Shown here: positions 8,465-15,524 of the stretch, one piece after another
Layout of the letters: every line of letters starts with the position of its first letter
How positions within the stretch are numbered: the stretch's first letter is position 1
Source of the DNA: JAOUEA01 sp963762075
GTDB lineage: Bacteria > Actinomycetota > UBA4738 > HRBIN12
NCBI GenBank assembly: GCA_963762075.1
Contig: CAVXJC010000007.1
Span: 62,001 to 126,000 of the forward strand
Length of the DNA: 64,000 nucleotides
Direction: 5' to 3'
Position numbers and translations under genes: made by a program
Notes under the pieces: model-generated
Told to the model about the DNA's origin: nothing
The model's database searches: none
Seen by the model: only the letters and a program-made list of their open reading frames with translations

Positions 8465-9124
8465 TCATCGCCAACGCCGGTTCCCTACGGCGAGGCGGCC
8501 GGCGAGCACGCCCGAGGCACCGGCGGCGAGCTCGTTGAGGGTAGGGGCATCGTGGGAGGTGTCGTCAACATCTGCCAATGCCGGACGCGGATCGACCTCG
8601 ACCACGTGATGGCCGACGAAGAGTCCGAGCTGCTCGGCGACGTCACGGACCCGACCCCGGAGGGGCTCCTCGACCGACGGCACGGCGACATCGAGATCAA
8701 CATCGCAGTCGCGGAGCATCGCGCGGGCCTGGCTCGGTTCGTCGAATGCGATCACCGGCAGCGGTCTGCCGCCCAGCATCCTGGCGACCACCAACGTGAC
8801 CCCCGCGGCCGCCCCGTGCGAGACGACGAGCAACACCTCGGCGTCAGACGATGCGCGGAGCAGCGATGCTCCCGGAGACCCTTCGCTGTCGGCCTCCACC
8901 CGCGCGACGGACGCCTTGCCTGCCCGCTCGGCGCCTGTGCGTACCGTGGTCTCCAGTGCCGGGTCGCTCAACACCACGACCGGCGTGTTGCGGAGGCCGC
9001 CCGGATCGATCTCTGATTCGAACCGACCGAGCGGAACCCGGGCCTGGCGGGTTTCGACGCCGACAGCGATCTCTGCGACGATCTCGATCGAGCCATCGAT
9101 CAGGTGCTCCACGGATCGGATCAC
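8465..9124 (-). CDS. Unrecognised protein encoded antisense within the Pup-proteasome cluster
   Basis: I do not recognise this 219-residue protein. Codons favour G/C at third positions as in neighbouring genes, so it looks truly coding. The GTG start has CGAGGACCTCC just upstream. The middle part reads like an alternating alpha/beta fold: hydrophobic strands TPVVVLSDPA (about 47-56), AEVLLVVSHGAAAG (about 95-108) and PLPVIAFDE (about 122-130) each end in small or acidic residues, as in Rossmann-like or SIS-like proteins. There is no signal peptide or membrane segment. It is divergent from pafB and convergent with pafA, so it interrupts a block that is otherwise all on the plus strand. A nucleotide- or sugar-phosphate-binding role is only a guess. 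Confidence 0.7.
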   Translation of the reverse strand: MIRSVEHLIDGSIEIVAEIAVGVETRQARVPLGRFESEIDPGGLRNTPVVVLSDPALETTVRTGAERAGKASVARVEADSEGSPGASLLRASSDAEVLLVVSHGAAAGVTLVVARMLGGRPLPVIAFDEPSQARAMLRDCDVDLDVAVPSVEEPLRGRVRDVAEQLGLFVGHHVVEVDPRPALADVDDTSHDAPTLNELAAGASGVLAGRLAVGNRRWR

Positions 9125-9152
9125 GGAGGTCCTCGGTGGCTCTGCATGCCCG

Positions 9153-9160
9153 ACTATGAT
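9153..9160. promoter_or_regulatory. Overlapping divergent -10 boxes for pafB and the minus-strand gene
   Basis: TATGAT (9155-9160, plus) ends 8 nt before the pafB ATG at 9169 and suggests a leaderless transcript. On the minus strand CATAGT (9158-9153) overlaps it and could serve the gene starting at 9124. Shared bases would make the two promoters compete. Confidence 0.4.
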
Positions 9161-9168
9161 GCCCGACG

Positions 9169-10131
9169 ATGACAGGCGCCGAACGCATGGAGCCGCTCGA
9201 GCGGCTGCTGAACCTCGTCGCCCTGCTGCTCGAGACGCCCACCCCGCTCACCTATGAGCAGATCCGTGACACGCTTCATGCGTACCGGGGCGACAACGTC
9301 GACAGCGCCAAGCGCATGTTCGAGCGCGACAAGGATCAGCTGCGAGAGTTCGGCATCCCGCTGCAGCTCGTCGAGACCGATGCATGGGGAACCGAACAGG
9401 GCTACATCATCCCGAAGGACGAGTACTACCTTCCCGAGATCGCATTCACACCCGAGGAGCTCGGCGCGTTGCTCGTCGCCGTGCAGAGCGGCGGTGAGAA
9501 CACCCGCGCCGAGCAAGCGGCACGCAAGCTGCTCTATGGCGCCGACGGGGGAGTGCTGGCGGGCCTCGCCGGCGGCCCCTTGGCATCGGGGTCAGACGCT
9601 CGGGGCACGCTGGTGATCGAGTGTGCAGATGCGGCCCAACGACGCCGCCGCGTGCGGTTCGGCTACCGCACGTCGCAAGGCCGGGCGGGGGAGCGGATGG
9701 TCGACGCCTTCGCGGTGGTCTTCCGGGGCGGGCATTGGTACCTCGTAGGGCACGACTTCGAGCGCGACGACGTGCGCGCCTTCAGACTCTCACGGTTCAC
9801 GAGCGACCTCGATGATCTCGGAGACGGCCACGAGCCACCGGCAGGCTTTCGGGGTGCTGACCATGTGCAGGCAGGACCATGGGCCGCGACCCCGGAAGAC
9901 CATGCCGAGATCGCGTTCTCGCCCGACGTCGCATGGTGGGCGGTCGGATCCTTCGCAGGCGCACGGGAATCACGGATCGACGACGATGGGTGGGTCGTTG
10001 CCGACGTTCCGATGGCGGACCCGGGGCTGCTGGCATCGCTGGTGCTGCAGTTCGGTCCCGACGCGATCGTGCGTTCTCCCGAGGTGTTGCGTGACGAAGT
10101 TGTCGACCGCCTCGAGGTGCTGAGTGGCTGA
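9169..10131 (+). CDS. pafB: WYL-domain transcriptional regulator PafB
   Basis: One half of the PafB-PafC heterodimer, which in mycobacteria activates DNA-damage genes independently of LexA. The protein has 320 residues: an N-terminal winged helix (about 6-75; EPLERLLNLVALLLETP), a WYL domain (about 150-225; FRGGHWYLVGHDFERDDVR) and a C-terminal WCX region. The strict W-Y-L triplet is visible in HWYLVG. The ATG at 9169 fits the -10 box at 9155; Met7 is an alternative start. It overlaps pafC by 8 nt. Confidence 0.93.
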   Translation: MTGAERMEPLERLLNLVALLLETPTPLTYEQIRDTLHAYRGDNVDSAKRMFERDKDQLREFGIPLQLVETDAWGTEQGYIIPKDEYYLPEIAFTPEELGALLVAVQSGGENTRAEQAARKLLYGADGGVLAGLAGGPLASGSDARGTLVIECADAAQRRRRVRFGYRTSQGRAGERMVDAFAVVFRGGHWYLVGHDFERDDVRAFRLSRFTSDLDDLGDGHEPPAGFRGADHVQAGPWAATPEDHAEIAFSPDVAWWAVGSFAGARESRIDDDGWVVADVPMADPGLLASLVLQFGPDAIVRSPEVLRDEVVDRLEVLSG

Positions 10132-11095
10132 GAAGATACGCGCGAGCCCTCCCAAGACCGCCGAGCGGCTCGGCCGCATGCTCGTGATCGTGCCGTACCT
10201 CGTGCAGCATCCCGGCTCGTCGCTCGGCGACGTCGCGTCGTTGTACGACGTGAAGCCCGAGCAGCTCCGACGCGACCTCGACCTGTTGTTCATGTCGGGC
10301 CTGCCTCCCTACGGGCCCGGGGATCTGATCGATGTCGATGTCGATGAAGACGACCTCATCTGGATCACGATGGCCGATCACTTCTCCCGCCCGCTGCGCC
10401 TCAGCCGTCAGGAAGCGCTGGCAATCACGCTGCGTTCGGCGGAGCTCCTCGCCGCTCCCGGGCTGCCGCAGGCCCCGGCCCTCGCGAGCGCCGTGCGCAA
10501 GCTACGTGATGCGATAGGCCCTGATACGGCCGGCGACGAGCACGCGATCGCCTCGGCGGAATCGGGGCGACCAGCCGAGCACCTGGAGACGCTTCGGCGC
10601 GCGGCGCTCGACCATGAGCGCATCACGATCGAGTATTTCGCGGGTTCGACCGGGGAGTGGTCGACGCGCGACATCGAGCCCGAGGAGGTCTTCTCGGCCA
10701 TGGGCAACTGGTATGTCGCTGCGTGGGACCTCGGCGCACGAGACGAGCGGCTCTTCCGCGCCGACCGCATCCGGGCGGCTGCCCGGAGCGGCGTGCGTTT
10801 CGAACCCCGCGGCCTCGAGGGGGCGGGGCGCGCGCTCTACACGCCGACCGGTGACGAGGTCCGTGTGAGGCTGGCGTTGCGGCCAGGAGCGCGTTGGATC
10901 GCGGAGTACTACGCGACCGAGGACCTCATCGAGCGAGACGATGGAACCCTGGAGGTCACACTTCCTGCGGCCGAGCTCGCATGGGTCGCTCGGCTCATGC
11001 TCCGCGTCGGTCCCGACGCGCGGGCGATCTCGCCGCCCGAGGTGAGCGAGGCCGTGGTCGAGCTCGCTCGCGCGACCCTCGCGCTCTATCGCTGA
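10124..11095 (+). CDS. pafC: WYL-domain transcriptional regulator PafC
   Basis: Partner of PafB and homologous to it along its length, with 323 residues. The N-terminal helix-turn-helix (about 13-80; RLGRMLVIVPYLVQHPGSSL) is followed by a WYL domain in which the signature reads NWYVAAWD (about 190-197), so the Leu of WYL is Val. GTG start inside the end of pafB, so the two are translated together. No DNA-repair gene lies in the immediate neighbourhood apart from recN far downstream, so the target set cannot be inferred here. Confidence 0.92.
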   Translation: MAEKIRASPPKTAERLGRMLVIVPYLVQHPGSSLGDVASLYDVKPEQLRRDLDLLFMSGLPPYGPGDLIDVDVDEDDLIWITMADHFSRPLRLSRQEALAITLRSAELLAAPGLPQAPALASAVRKLRDAIGPDTAGDEHAIASAESGRPAEHLETLRRAALDHERITIEYFAGSTGEWSTRDIEPEEVFSAMGNWYVAAWDLGARDERLFRADRIRAAARSGVRFEPRGLEGAGRALYTPTGDEVRVRLALRPGARWIAEYYATEDLIERDDGTLEVTLPAAELAWVARLMLRVGPDARAISPPEVSEAVVELARATLALYR

Positions 11096-11218
11096 TCTTC
11101 AGCGCAGCCGAGGTCCGAACGTCTGCGAGCCCGCCGTCGAGGTACGGCCTGGTGATGGTTCGAGTTGAGTAGACCCGTTCCTGCCGCGGGCTCTCAAGGC
11201 TCGCCTGAACGCGGCCGA

Positions 11219-11224
11219 TAGCAC
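11219..11224 (+). promoter_or_regulatory. Possible leaderless -10 box of zinc-ribbon gene
   Basis: TAGCAC ends 7 nt before the ATG at 11232. It is a weaker match than the other boxes because it ends in C. Confidence 0.3.
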
Positions 11225-11231
11225 CCCTGAG

Positions 11232-11597
11232 ATGACAACGATCCGGACAACGTGCCCCAGGTGTGGCGAAGTGGACATGGGCCCCGAGGCGATCATGCTC
11301 TCGGTGCGCCAGAGCGGTCGTGAAGGCAGCTACCGTTTCACCTGCCCCAGCTGTGCCGACGACGTGGAGAAGCGTGCCGACCGCAAGATCGTGGCGCTCT
11401 TGGTCTCGGCGGGAGTGGACATCGAGCAGTCAGAGAGCGACCAGTTGCTCTTCGACGACGAGGGTGCCGAGGATCTGCGGGGAGCGATGCCGCAGGGTCC
11501 GCGATTCTCGATCGACGACGTGATCGAGTTCCACTACCTGCTGGAAGACGACCGCTACATCGAGGAGTTCGTGGCCTCGAGCGGCGGCAACGGCTGA
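11232..11597 (+). CDS. Zinc-ribbon protein of unknown function
   Basis: A 121-residue cytoplasmic protein. The N-terminal half carries a four-cysteine zinc ribbon, CPRCGE (about 8-13) and CPSC (about 38-41). The C-terminal half is acidic (SESDQLLFDDEGAED) with a conserved-looking end, FSIDDVIEFHYLLEDD. It lies between pafC and the tat genes. I know small zinc-ribbon proteins of this form from actinobacterial genomes but no function. It could bind nucleic acid or RNA polymerase. Confidence 0.75.
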   Translation: MTTIRTTCPRCGEVDMGPEAIMLSVRQSGREGSYRFTCPSCADDVEKRADRKIVALLVSAGVDIEQSESDQLLFDDEGAEDLRGAMPQGPRFSIDDVIEFHYLLEDDRYIEEFVASSGGNG

Positions 11598-11652
11598 CGA
11601 GACAGGAAGCTCCACGATCGACGCGGTCTGCCGCGAGGGCAACGCCCTCGTG

Positions 11653-11658
11653 TAGCAT
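11653..11658 (+). promoter_or_regulatory. Putative leaderless -10 box of small membrane protein / tat operon
   Basis: TAGCAT ends 6 nt before the GTG at 11665. It would drive the small membrane protein gene and the tatA/B-tatC genes behind it. Confidence 0.45.
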
Positions 11659-11664
11659 CGCTTG

Positions 11665-11874
11665 GTGGGCACCTGGCTCATCGTCTGGTTCGTGATCGGC
11701 ATCGTCTCGACGATCGCCGTGTTGGCCTTCTTGACCGCACTGATCCGCCATATGTTGGTGCTCGGACGCACGGCGCAGCGCATGCGCGACGAGCTCGCGC
11801 CCGCCGTGCGGGAGATCTCCGACGAAGGTGGACGTGCGAGCGCCCGCGCCTCGCGGCTCGGCGTTCGCCGATAG
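11665..11874 (+). CDS. Small single-span membrane protein upstream of tat genes
   Basis: A protein of 69 residues with one transmembrane helix (about 3-25; WLIVWFVIGIVSTIAVLAFL) and a basic/amphipathic cytoplasmic tail (residues 30-69). GTG at 11665 is preferred over TTG at 11662 because of the promoter geometry. It ends 9 nt before tatA/B and is probably in the same operon. The layout (short TM plus amphipathic helix) is broadly Tat-like, but the Gly-Pro hinge of TatA is absent, so I do not call it a Tat component. Confidence 0.65.
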   Translation: MGTWLIVWFVIGIVSTIAVLAFLTALIRHMLVLGRTAQRMRDELAPAVREISDEGGRASARASRLGVRR

Positions 11875-11883
11875 GCAGATCTC

Positions 11884-12300
11884 ATGCTCAACATCGGGCC
11901 CCCTGAGCTCATCCTCATCTTCGTCATCGCCCTCGTGATCGTGGGTCCACAGCGGCTACCCGAGCTGGGGCGAACGATCGGCAGGGGCATGCGCGAGCTG
12001 AGGAAGATGCAGGACGAGGTGAAGGACCTCGTGAACACGGGCATGGGCGACGACTTCAAGCAGACGGCCGCGGAGCTGAAGAGGACCGCGACGGAGCTGA
12101 AGAGTGCCACCGACGTGCGATCGGCGTTCCGCGACGACGGGCCGCACGCCCGGCGCGAGGCACCGAAGCGTCCGACGGGTCGCCCGGCCGAGGACCTCGA
12201 CGTCCCGTCCGGACACGACGGAGCGCCAGCCGTTTCGGCGATCCCACCCTCAACGCCGCCCACTGCGGGCGAGGATGCCGTCGAGGATCCGGCCGAATGA
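11884..12300 (+). CDS. tatA: Twin-arginine translocase subunit TatA/TatB
   Basis: Membrane component of the Tat pathway for folded proteins. It has 138 residues. The short N-terminal helix (GPPELILIFVIALVIVGPQR, about 5-24) ends in the Gly-Pro hinge and runs into an amphipathic helix (about 25-75), then a polar Pro-rich tail. The length and the helix-then-coil pattern (KRTATELKSATD) suit TatB as well as TatA, and no second copy is in the window. It precedes tatC by 10 nt. Confidence 0.88.
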   Translation: MLNIGPPELILIFVIALVIVGPQRLPELGRTIGRGMRELRKMQDEVKDLVNTGMGDDFKQTAAELKRTATELKSATDVRSAFRDDGPHARREAPKRPTGRPAEDLDVPSGHDGAPAVSAIPPSTPPTAGEDAVEDPAE

Positions 12301-12310
12301 GGCTCGCTGC

Positions 12311-13087
12311 ATGCAGCTGATGCCGAGGTTCCTCCGCAAGTCGGAGGCAGAGCGCACAGGCACGATGTCGGTGCTGGAGCACCTCGACGAGCTGCGCCGA
12401 CGCATCATGATCGCCTTCTTCGCGGTCGCCGCAGGCGCGGTCGTGGGCTGGTTCCTCTACGACCCTGTGCTCGACATCCTGGTGGATCCGTACTGCCAAT
12501 ACCTGCGCGACAACCCGGACGTGCGACCTCCTGCGGGATGCGATCTCACGATCGTCAGTCCTGTGGATGCCTTCCTGACGAAGATCAAGATGGTCGGCTT
12601 CCTCGGTCTGATCGTTGCGCTCCCCGTCGTGCTGTATCAGCTCTGGGCTTTCATCGTGCCCGGGCTGACGAGCCGGGAGAAGAAGTGGTCGATCCCGTTC
12701 ATCACGACCGCCACCTTGCTGTTCATCGGAGGTGCCGCATTCTCGATCTGGTCCCTGCCGAGGGCGCTCGACTTCCTGTTGGGGTTCGGTGGTGAGTACG
12801 TCGTTCCCATCATCACGTTCGACCGCTACCTCGGGTTCGTCACGCTCGTGACGCTCGCGTTCGGCGCGTCGTTCCTGTTCCCCGTCGTCCTGGTCTTCCT
12901 CGAGGCGGTCGGGGTGCTGTCGTGGAGGCGCCTCGCCTCGTGGCGGCGATGGACAATCCTCGGCATCGCGGTGTTCTCGGCGGTCATCACCCCGAGCGGC
13001 GATCCCTACACGATGTTCGCGATGATGATCCCGATGTACCTGTTCTACGAGGCCTCTATCATCATCGGCCGGATCATCAAGCGATAG
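12311..13087 (+). CDS. tatC: Sec-independent protein translocase TatC
   Basis: Polytopic receptor for twin-arginine signal peptides. It has 258 residues and six predicted transmembrane helices. The hallmark MSVLEHLDELRRRI lies at about 19-32 with the conserved Glu and Arg, and SPVDAFLTKIKM is at about 94-105. The ATG at 12311 gives the usual 15-20 residue leader; Met19 is a possible shorter start. The gene follows tatA/B directly and precedes a membrane-anchored hypothetical by 9 nt. Confidence 0.95.
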   Translation: MQLMPRFLRKSEAERTGTMSVLEHLDELRRRIMIAFFAVAAGAVVGWFLYDPVLDILVDPYCQYLRDNPDVRPPAGCDLTIVSPVDAFLTKIKMVGFLGLIVALPVVLYQLWAFIVPGLTSREKKWSIPFITTATLLFIGGAAFSIWSLPRALDFLLGFGGEYVVPIITFDRYLGFVTLVTLAFGASFLFPVVLVFLEAVGVLSWRRLASWRRWTILGIAVFSAVITPSGDPYTMFAMMIPMYLFYEASIIIGRIIKR

Positions 13088-13096
13088 GAACCCTCG

Positions 13097-13840
13097 ATGG
13101 CCATCAAGGGCAAGAACAAGAGCAGATCGAAGCAACGGTCCGCACCCCGCGCCCCCAGGCACGAGCCGATCACGCCCCCGACACCCTTGCTCCGGCGAAG
13201 GTGGGTGGTATTCACGGCTGGTGCGCTCGCCGGCGTGATCGCGATGGTCGTGCTGGTGTGGGTCACGAACAGTCTGCGAGCCGACGAAGCCGATGTCGCG
13301 GCAAGTACCGAGGCGTCGAATCGTCGAGCTGCAGCCACCTCGTATCAGAAGGCCGTTCGTGACGCATTCAGCCAGGTCGGGGTGGTCGAGCAGGGGATCC
13401 CGCCCACGATCTTCGCCGATATGGACTCGGCGCTCGACGCCCTCGCGAAGGGCAAGCCACCGGCCGACGCGAAGGACACCTTCGTGCAAGCGGCAGATGA
13501 CGCATCGAAGGCGGGCAAGGATCTCGCGAGCTTCGATGTCGCCGCCGCGGTCCGTGATCAGGGTTTCGACCCCGGCGCCATCGTTGCGTTCACCGGTTCG
13601 GCGAACACGCTGACAGGGGTCTTCGACCTCTATCGCCAGTCGGCGCGCGTCGCCGCATCGGCGGTCGCGGTCGAAGGTCCCGAAGGGCAACGCCTGGCCG
13701 ACGTGGCAGTCGACCTGCGCGACACGGCACGCGGCGATCTGATCGCCGGGTGGACGCGGTACCTGCAAGCCCTTCAGTCCGGCGGCATCGCCGAGGCTCT
13801 CCCCGGCGGCGGGTCGGTGCCAGACCTCGGCGCGGCATAG
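13097..13840 (+). CDS. Membrane-anchored protein of unknown function
   Basis: A 247-residue protein. A basic, Ser/Arg/Pro-rich cytoplasmic N-terminus (1-35) is followed by one transmembrane helix (about 36-56; VVFTAGALAGVIAMVVLVWV) and an Ala-rich, mostly helical outer domain (about 60-247) that resembles coiled-coil or four-helix-bundle proteins. No enzyme motif is visible. It sits 9 nt after tatC and 13 nt before a lipid-kinase gene, so it is probably co-transcribed with the tat operon. I do not recognise a family. Confidence 0.75.
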   Translation: MAIKGKNKSRSKQRSAPRAPRHEPITPPTPLLRRRWVVFTAGALAGVIAMVVLVWVTNSLRADEADVAASTEASNRRAAATSYQKAVRDAFSQVGVVEQGIPPTIFADMDSALDALAKGKPPADAKDTFVQAADDASKAGKDLASFDVAAAVRDQGFDPGAIVAFTGSANTLTGVFDLYRQSARVAASAVAVEGPEGQRLADVAVDLRDTARGDLIAGWTRYLQALQSGGIAEALPGGGSVPDLGAA

Positions 13841-13853
13841 AGGAGGCGCGCCG

Positions 13854-14768
13854 ATGGCGGGCGGTGCACCCGTCGTGGTGGTCGCGAATCCCACCGCGGG
13901 CCGAGGGAAGTCCGGCAAGCGCATCGGCGTCGTCGACGCGATGCTTCGAGAGCTTCGCGTCGAACATGAGGTGCTTGTCGCCGGATCGGCGAAAGAGATG
14001 GAGTCCACCTGTCGCGATGCGGCCGAGCGGGGAGCCGGGGTCGTCGCGGTGATCGGCGGCGACGGCACGGTGTCGTGCGCAGCCAACGGGGTGCTCGGCA
14101 CCGGCGCGGTGCTGGCGGTGCTCCCGGCGGGCACGGGCAACGACTTCGCCACTGCGATCGGCGCCAGGACGCTTCGGGGATCGGTGCGGCTCCTCGCCGA
14201 TCCGAAGACGGCGTCGATCGACGTGGTCCGCGCGCGAACGGTCGGATCCGAGCGTTGCTTCGTGAACATCGCAGGAGCGGGGTTCGATTCTGAGGTCAAC
14301 GAGACGGCCAACGCGATGCATCTGAACCTCGGAGGGACAGGAACCTACGTTGCGGCCCTCGTCAAGACGCTGTCTCGGTTCACCCCCGCTCACTACGACC
14401 TGATCGTCGATGACGAGCGGCTCACGCTCGACGCGATGCTCGTGGTCGTCGGAAGCGGTCTCTCCTATGGTGGCGGCATGAAGGTGCTTCCCGACGCGTC
14501 ACTCGACGACGGCGTGCTCGACGTGTGTATCGTGGAAGCACTCTCGAAGGGAGCGTTCCTCCGGGCGTTCCCCAAGGTGTTCATGGGTACCCACACCGAG
14601 CATCCGAAGGTGCGCATGATGCGAGCGACGAGCGTGACGATCGAGGCGAACCGGGACATGCAGGTCTACGCCGACGGCGAGCACGTCGGCGCGCTACCCG
14701 CATCGTTCGACGTGATGCCGGGCGCCCTGCAGGTCGTGGTGGGGCCGAACGCGAGGGGGATCCGATGA
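13854..14768 (+). CDS. Diacylglycerol/lipid kinase family protein
   Basis: Soluble DagK/YegS-type lipid kinase, predicted to phosphorylate diacylglycerol or a related lipid. It has 304 residues. The N-terminal catalytic domain has the full nucleotide motif IGGDGTVS (about 63-70) and the LPAGTGND block (about 89-96). The C-terminal beta-sandwich has VVGSGLSYGGGMKVLPDA. AGGAGG precedes the ATG. Its stop overlaps the next start (ATGA). A divergent homologue lies at 18207-19136, so this is likely the active copy of the pair. Confidence 0.88.
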   Translation: MAGGAPVVVVANPTAGRGKSGKRIGVVDAMLRELRVEHEVLVAGSAKEMESTCRDAAERGAGVVAVIGGDGTVSCAANGVLGTGAVLAVLPAGTGNDFATAIGARTLRGSVRLLADPKTASIDVVRARTVGSERCFVNIAGAGFDSEVNETANAMHLNLGGTGTYVAALVKTLSRFTPAHYDLIVDDERLTLDAMLVVVGSGLSYGGGMKVLPDASLDDGVLDVCIVEALSKGAFLRAFPKVFMGTHTEHPKVRMMRATSVTIEANRDMQVYADGEHVGALPASFDVMPGALQVVVGPNARGIR

Positions 14769-15511
14769 CCGTGACCGCCGATGGAGTGCTGTTGATCCAC
14801 GCGTTCCCGATGGACGCGAGCATGTGGAGCCGTCAGGTCGAGGATCTCCGCGATCGGTGGCCGGTCGCCGCGCCGAACCTGCCCGGTTTCGGCGGCGCCG
14901 GCGATGCGGGAGCCGTGATGACGATGCGCGCCGCCGCGGACCAGTGCGTGCGAGCCCTCGACGACGCAGGCATCGAGCGTGCGATCGTCTGCGGTCTGTC
15001 GATGGGAGGCTACGTCGCCTTCGAGCTCTGGCGCTCGGCGCGAGAGCGCATCGCCGGCCTCGTGCTCGCCAACACCCGCGCCGGTGCCGACACCGAGGAG
15101 GCCGCGGCGACCAGGCGCTCGCTCGCCGGGAGGTTGCGCGCAGAGGGCAACGCCTCACTCGTGGCCGCCCCGCCGCCATTGCTCAGCCGGCGAGCATCCG
15201 AAGCGCTGTGGCAAGAGGTGAAGGACACGATCGCCTCGCAGCCGGCAGAGTCCATCGCGGCCGCGGCCGAAGGCATGGCGGACCGCCCGGATTCCACCGA
15301 CGATCTCGCCACGATCGACGTGCCGACGCTCGTGCTCACGTCCGATGGCGACACCCTCATCACCCCCGATGTGAGCTTGTACATGGTCGACCGCATCGGG
15401 GGCGCCGACTCGGCGACCCTGCAGGGCGCCGGGCATCTGTCGAACCTCGAGGCGCCCGAGGCGTTCGCGGCCGCGCTCAACGGATTCCTGGGGCGATTCA
15501 GCAGAGGCTGA
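14765..15511 (+). CDS. Alpha/beta-hydrolase fold protein
   Basis: A 248-residue single-domain hydrolase. The oxyanion strand LLIHAFPMDASMW is at about 8-20, the nucleophile elbow GLSMGG at about 78-83 (Ser80), the likely acid Asp in TSDGDTLI near 196, and the base His in GAGHLSNLE near 222. The ATG overlaps the lipid-kinase stop by 4 nt, so it is translationally coupled. Such proteins act as esterases, lactonases or peptidases. Co-translation with a lipid kinase hints at a lipid ester but does not show it. Confidence 0.85.
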   Translation: MTVTADGVLLIHAFPMDASMWSRQVEDLRDRWPVAAPNLPGFGGAGDAGAVMTMRAAADQCVRALDDAGIERAIVCGLSMGGYVAFELWRSARERIAGLVLANTRAGADTEEAAATRRSLAGRLRAEGNASLVAAPPPLLSRRASEALWQEVKDTIASQPAESIAAAAEGMADRPDSTDDLATIDVPTLVLTSDGDTLITPDVSLYMVDRIGGADSATLQGAGHLSNLEAPEAFAAALNGFLGRFSRG

Positions 15512-15524
15512 GAGACTGGGACGT

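Noticed and set aside
12303..12314. Palindrome GCTGCATGCAGC at the tatC start
   Set aside because: It is a 12-bp GC-rich palindrome without context or spacing that would suggest function; easily expected by chance in this DNA.
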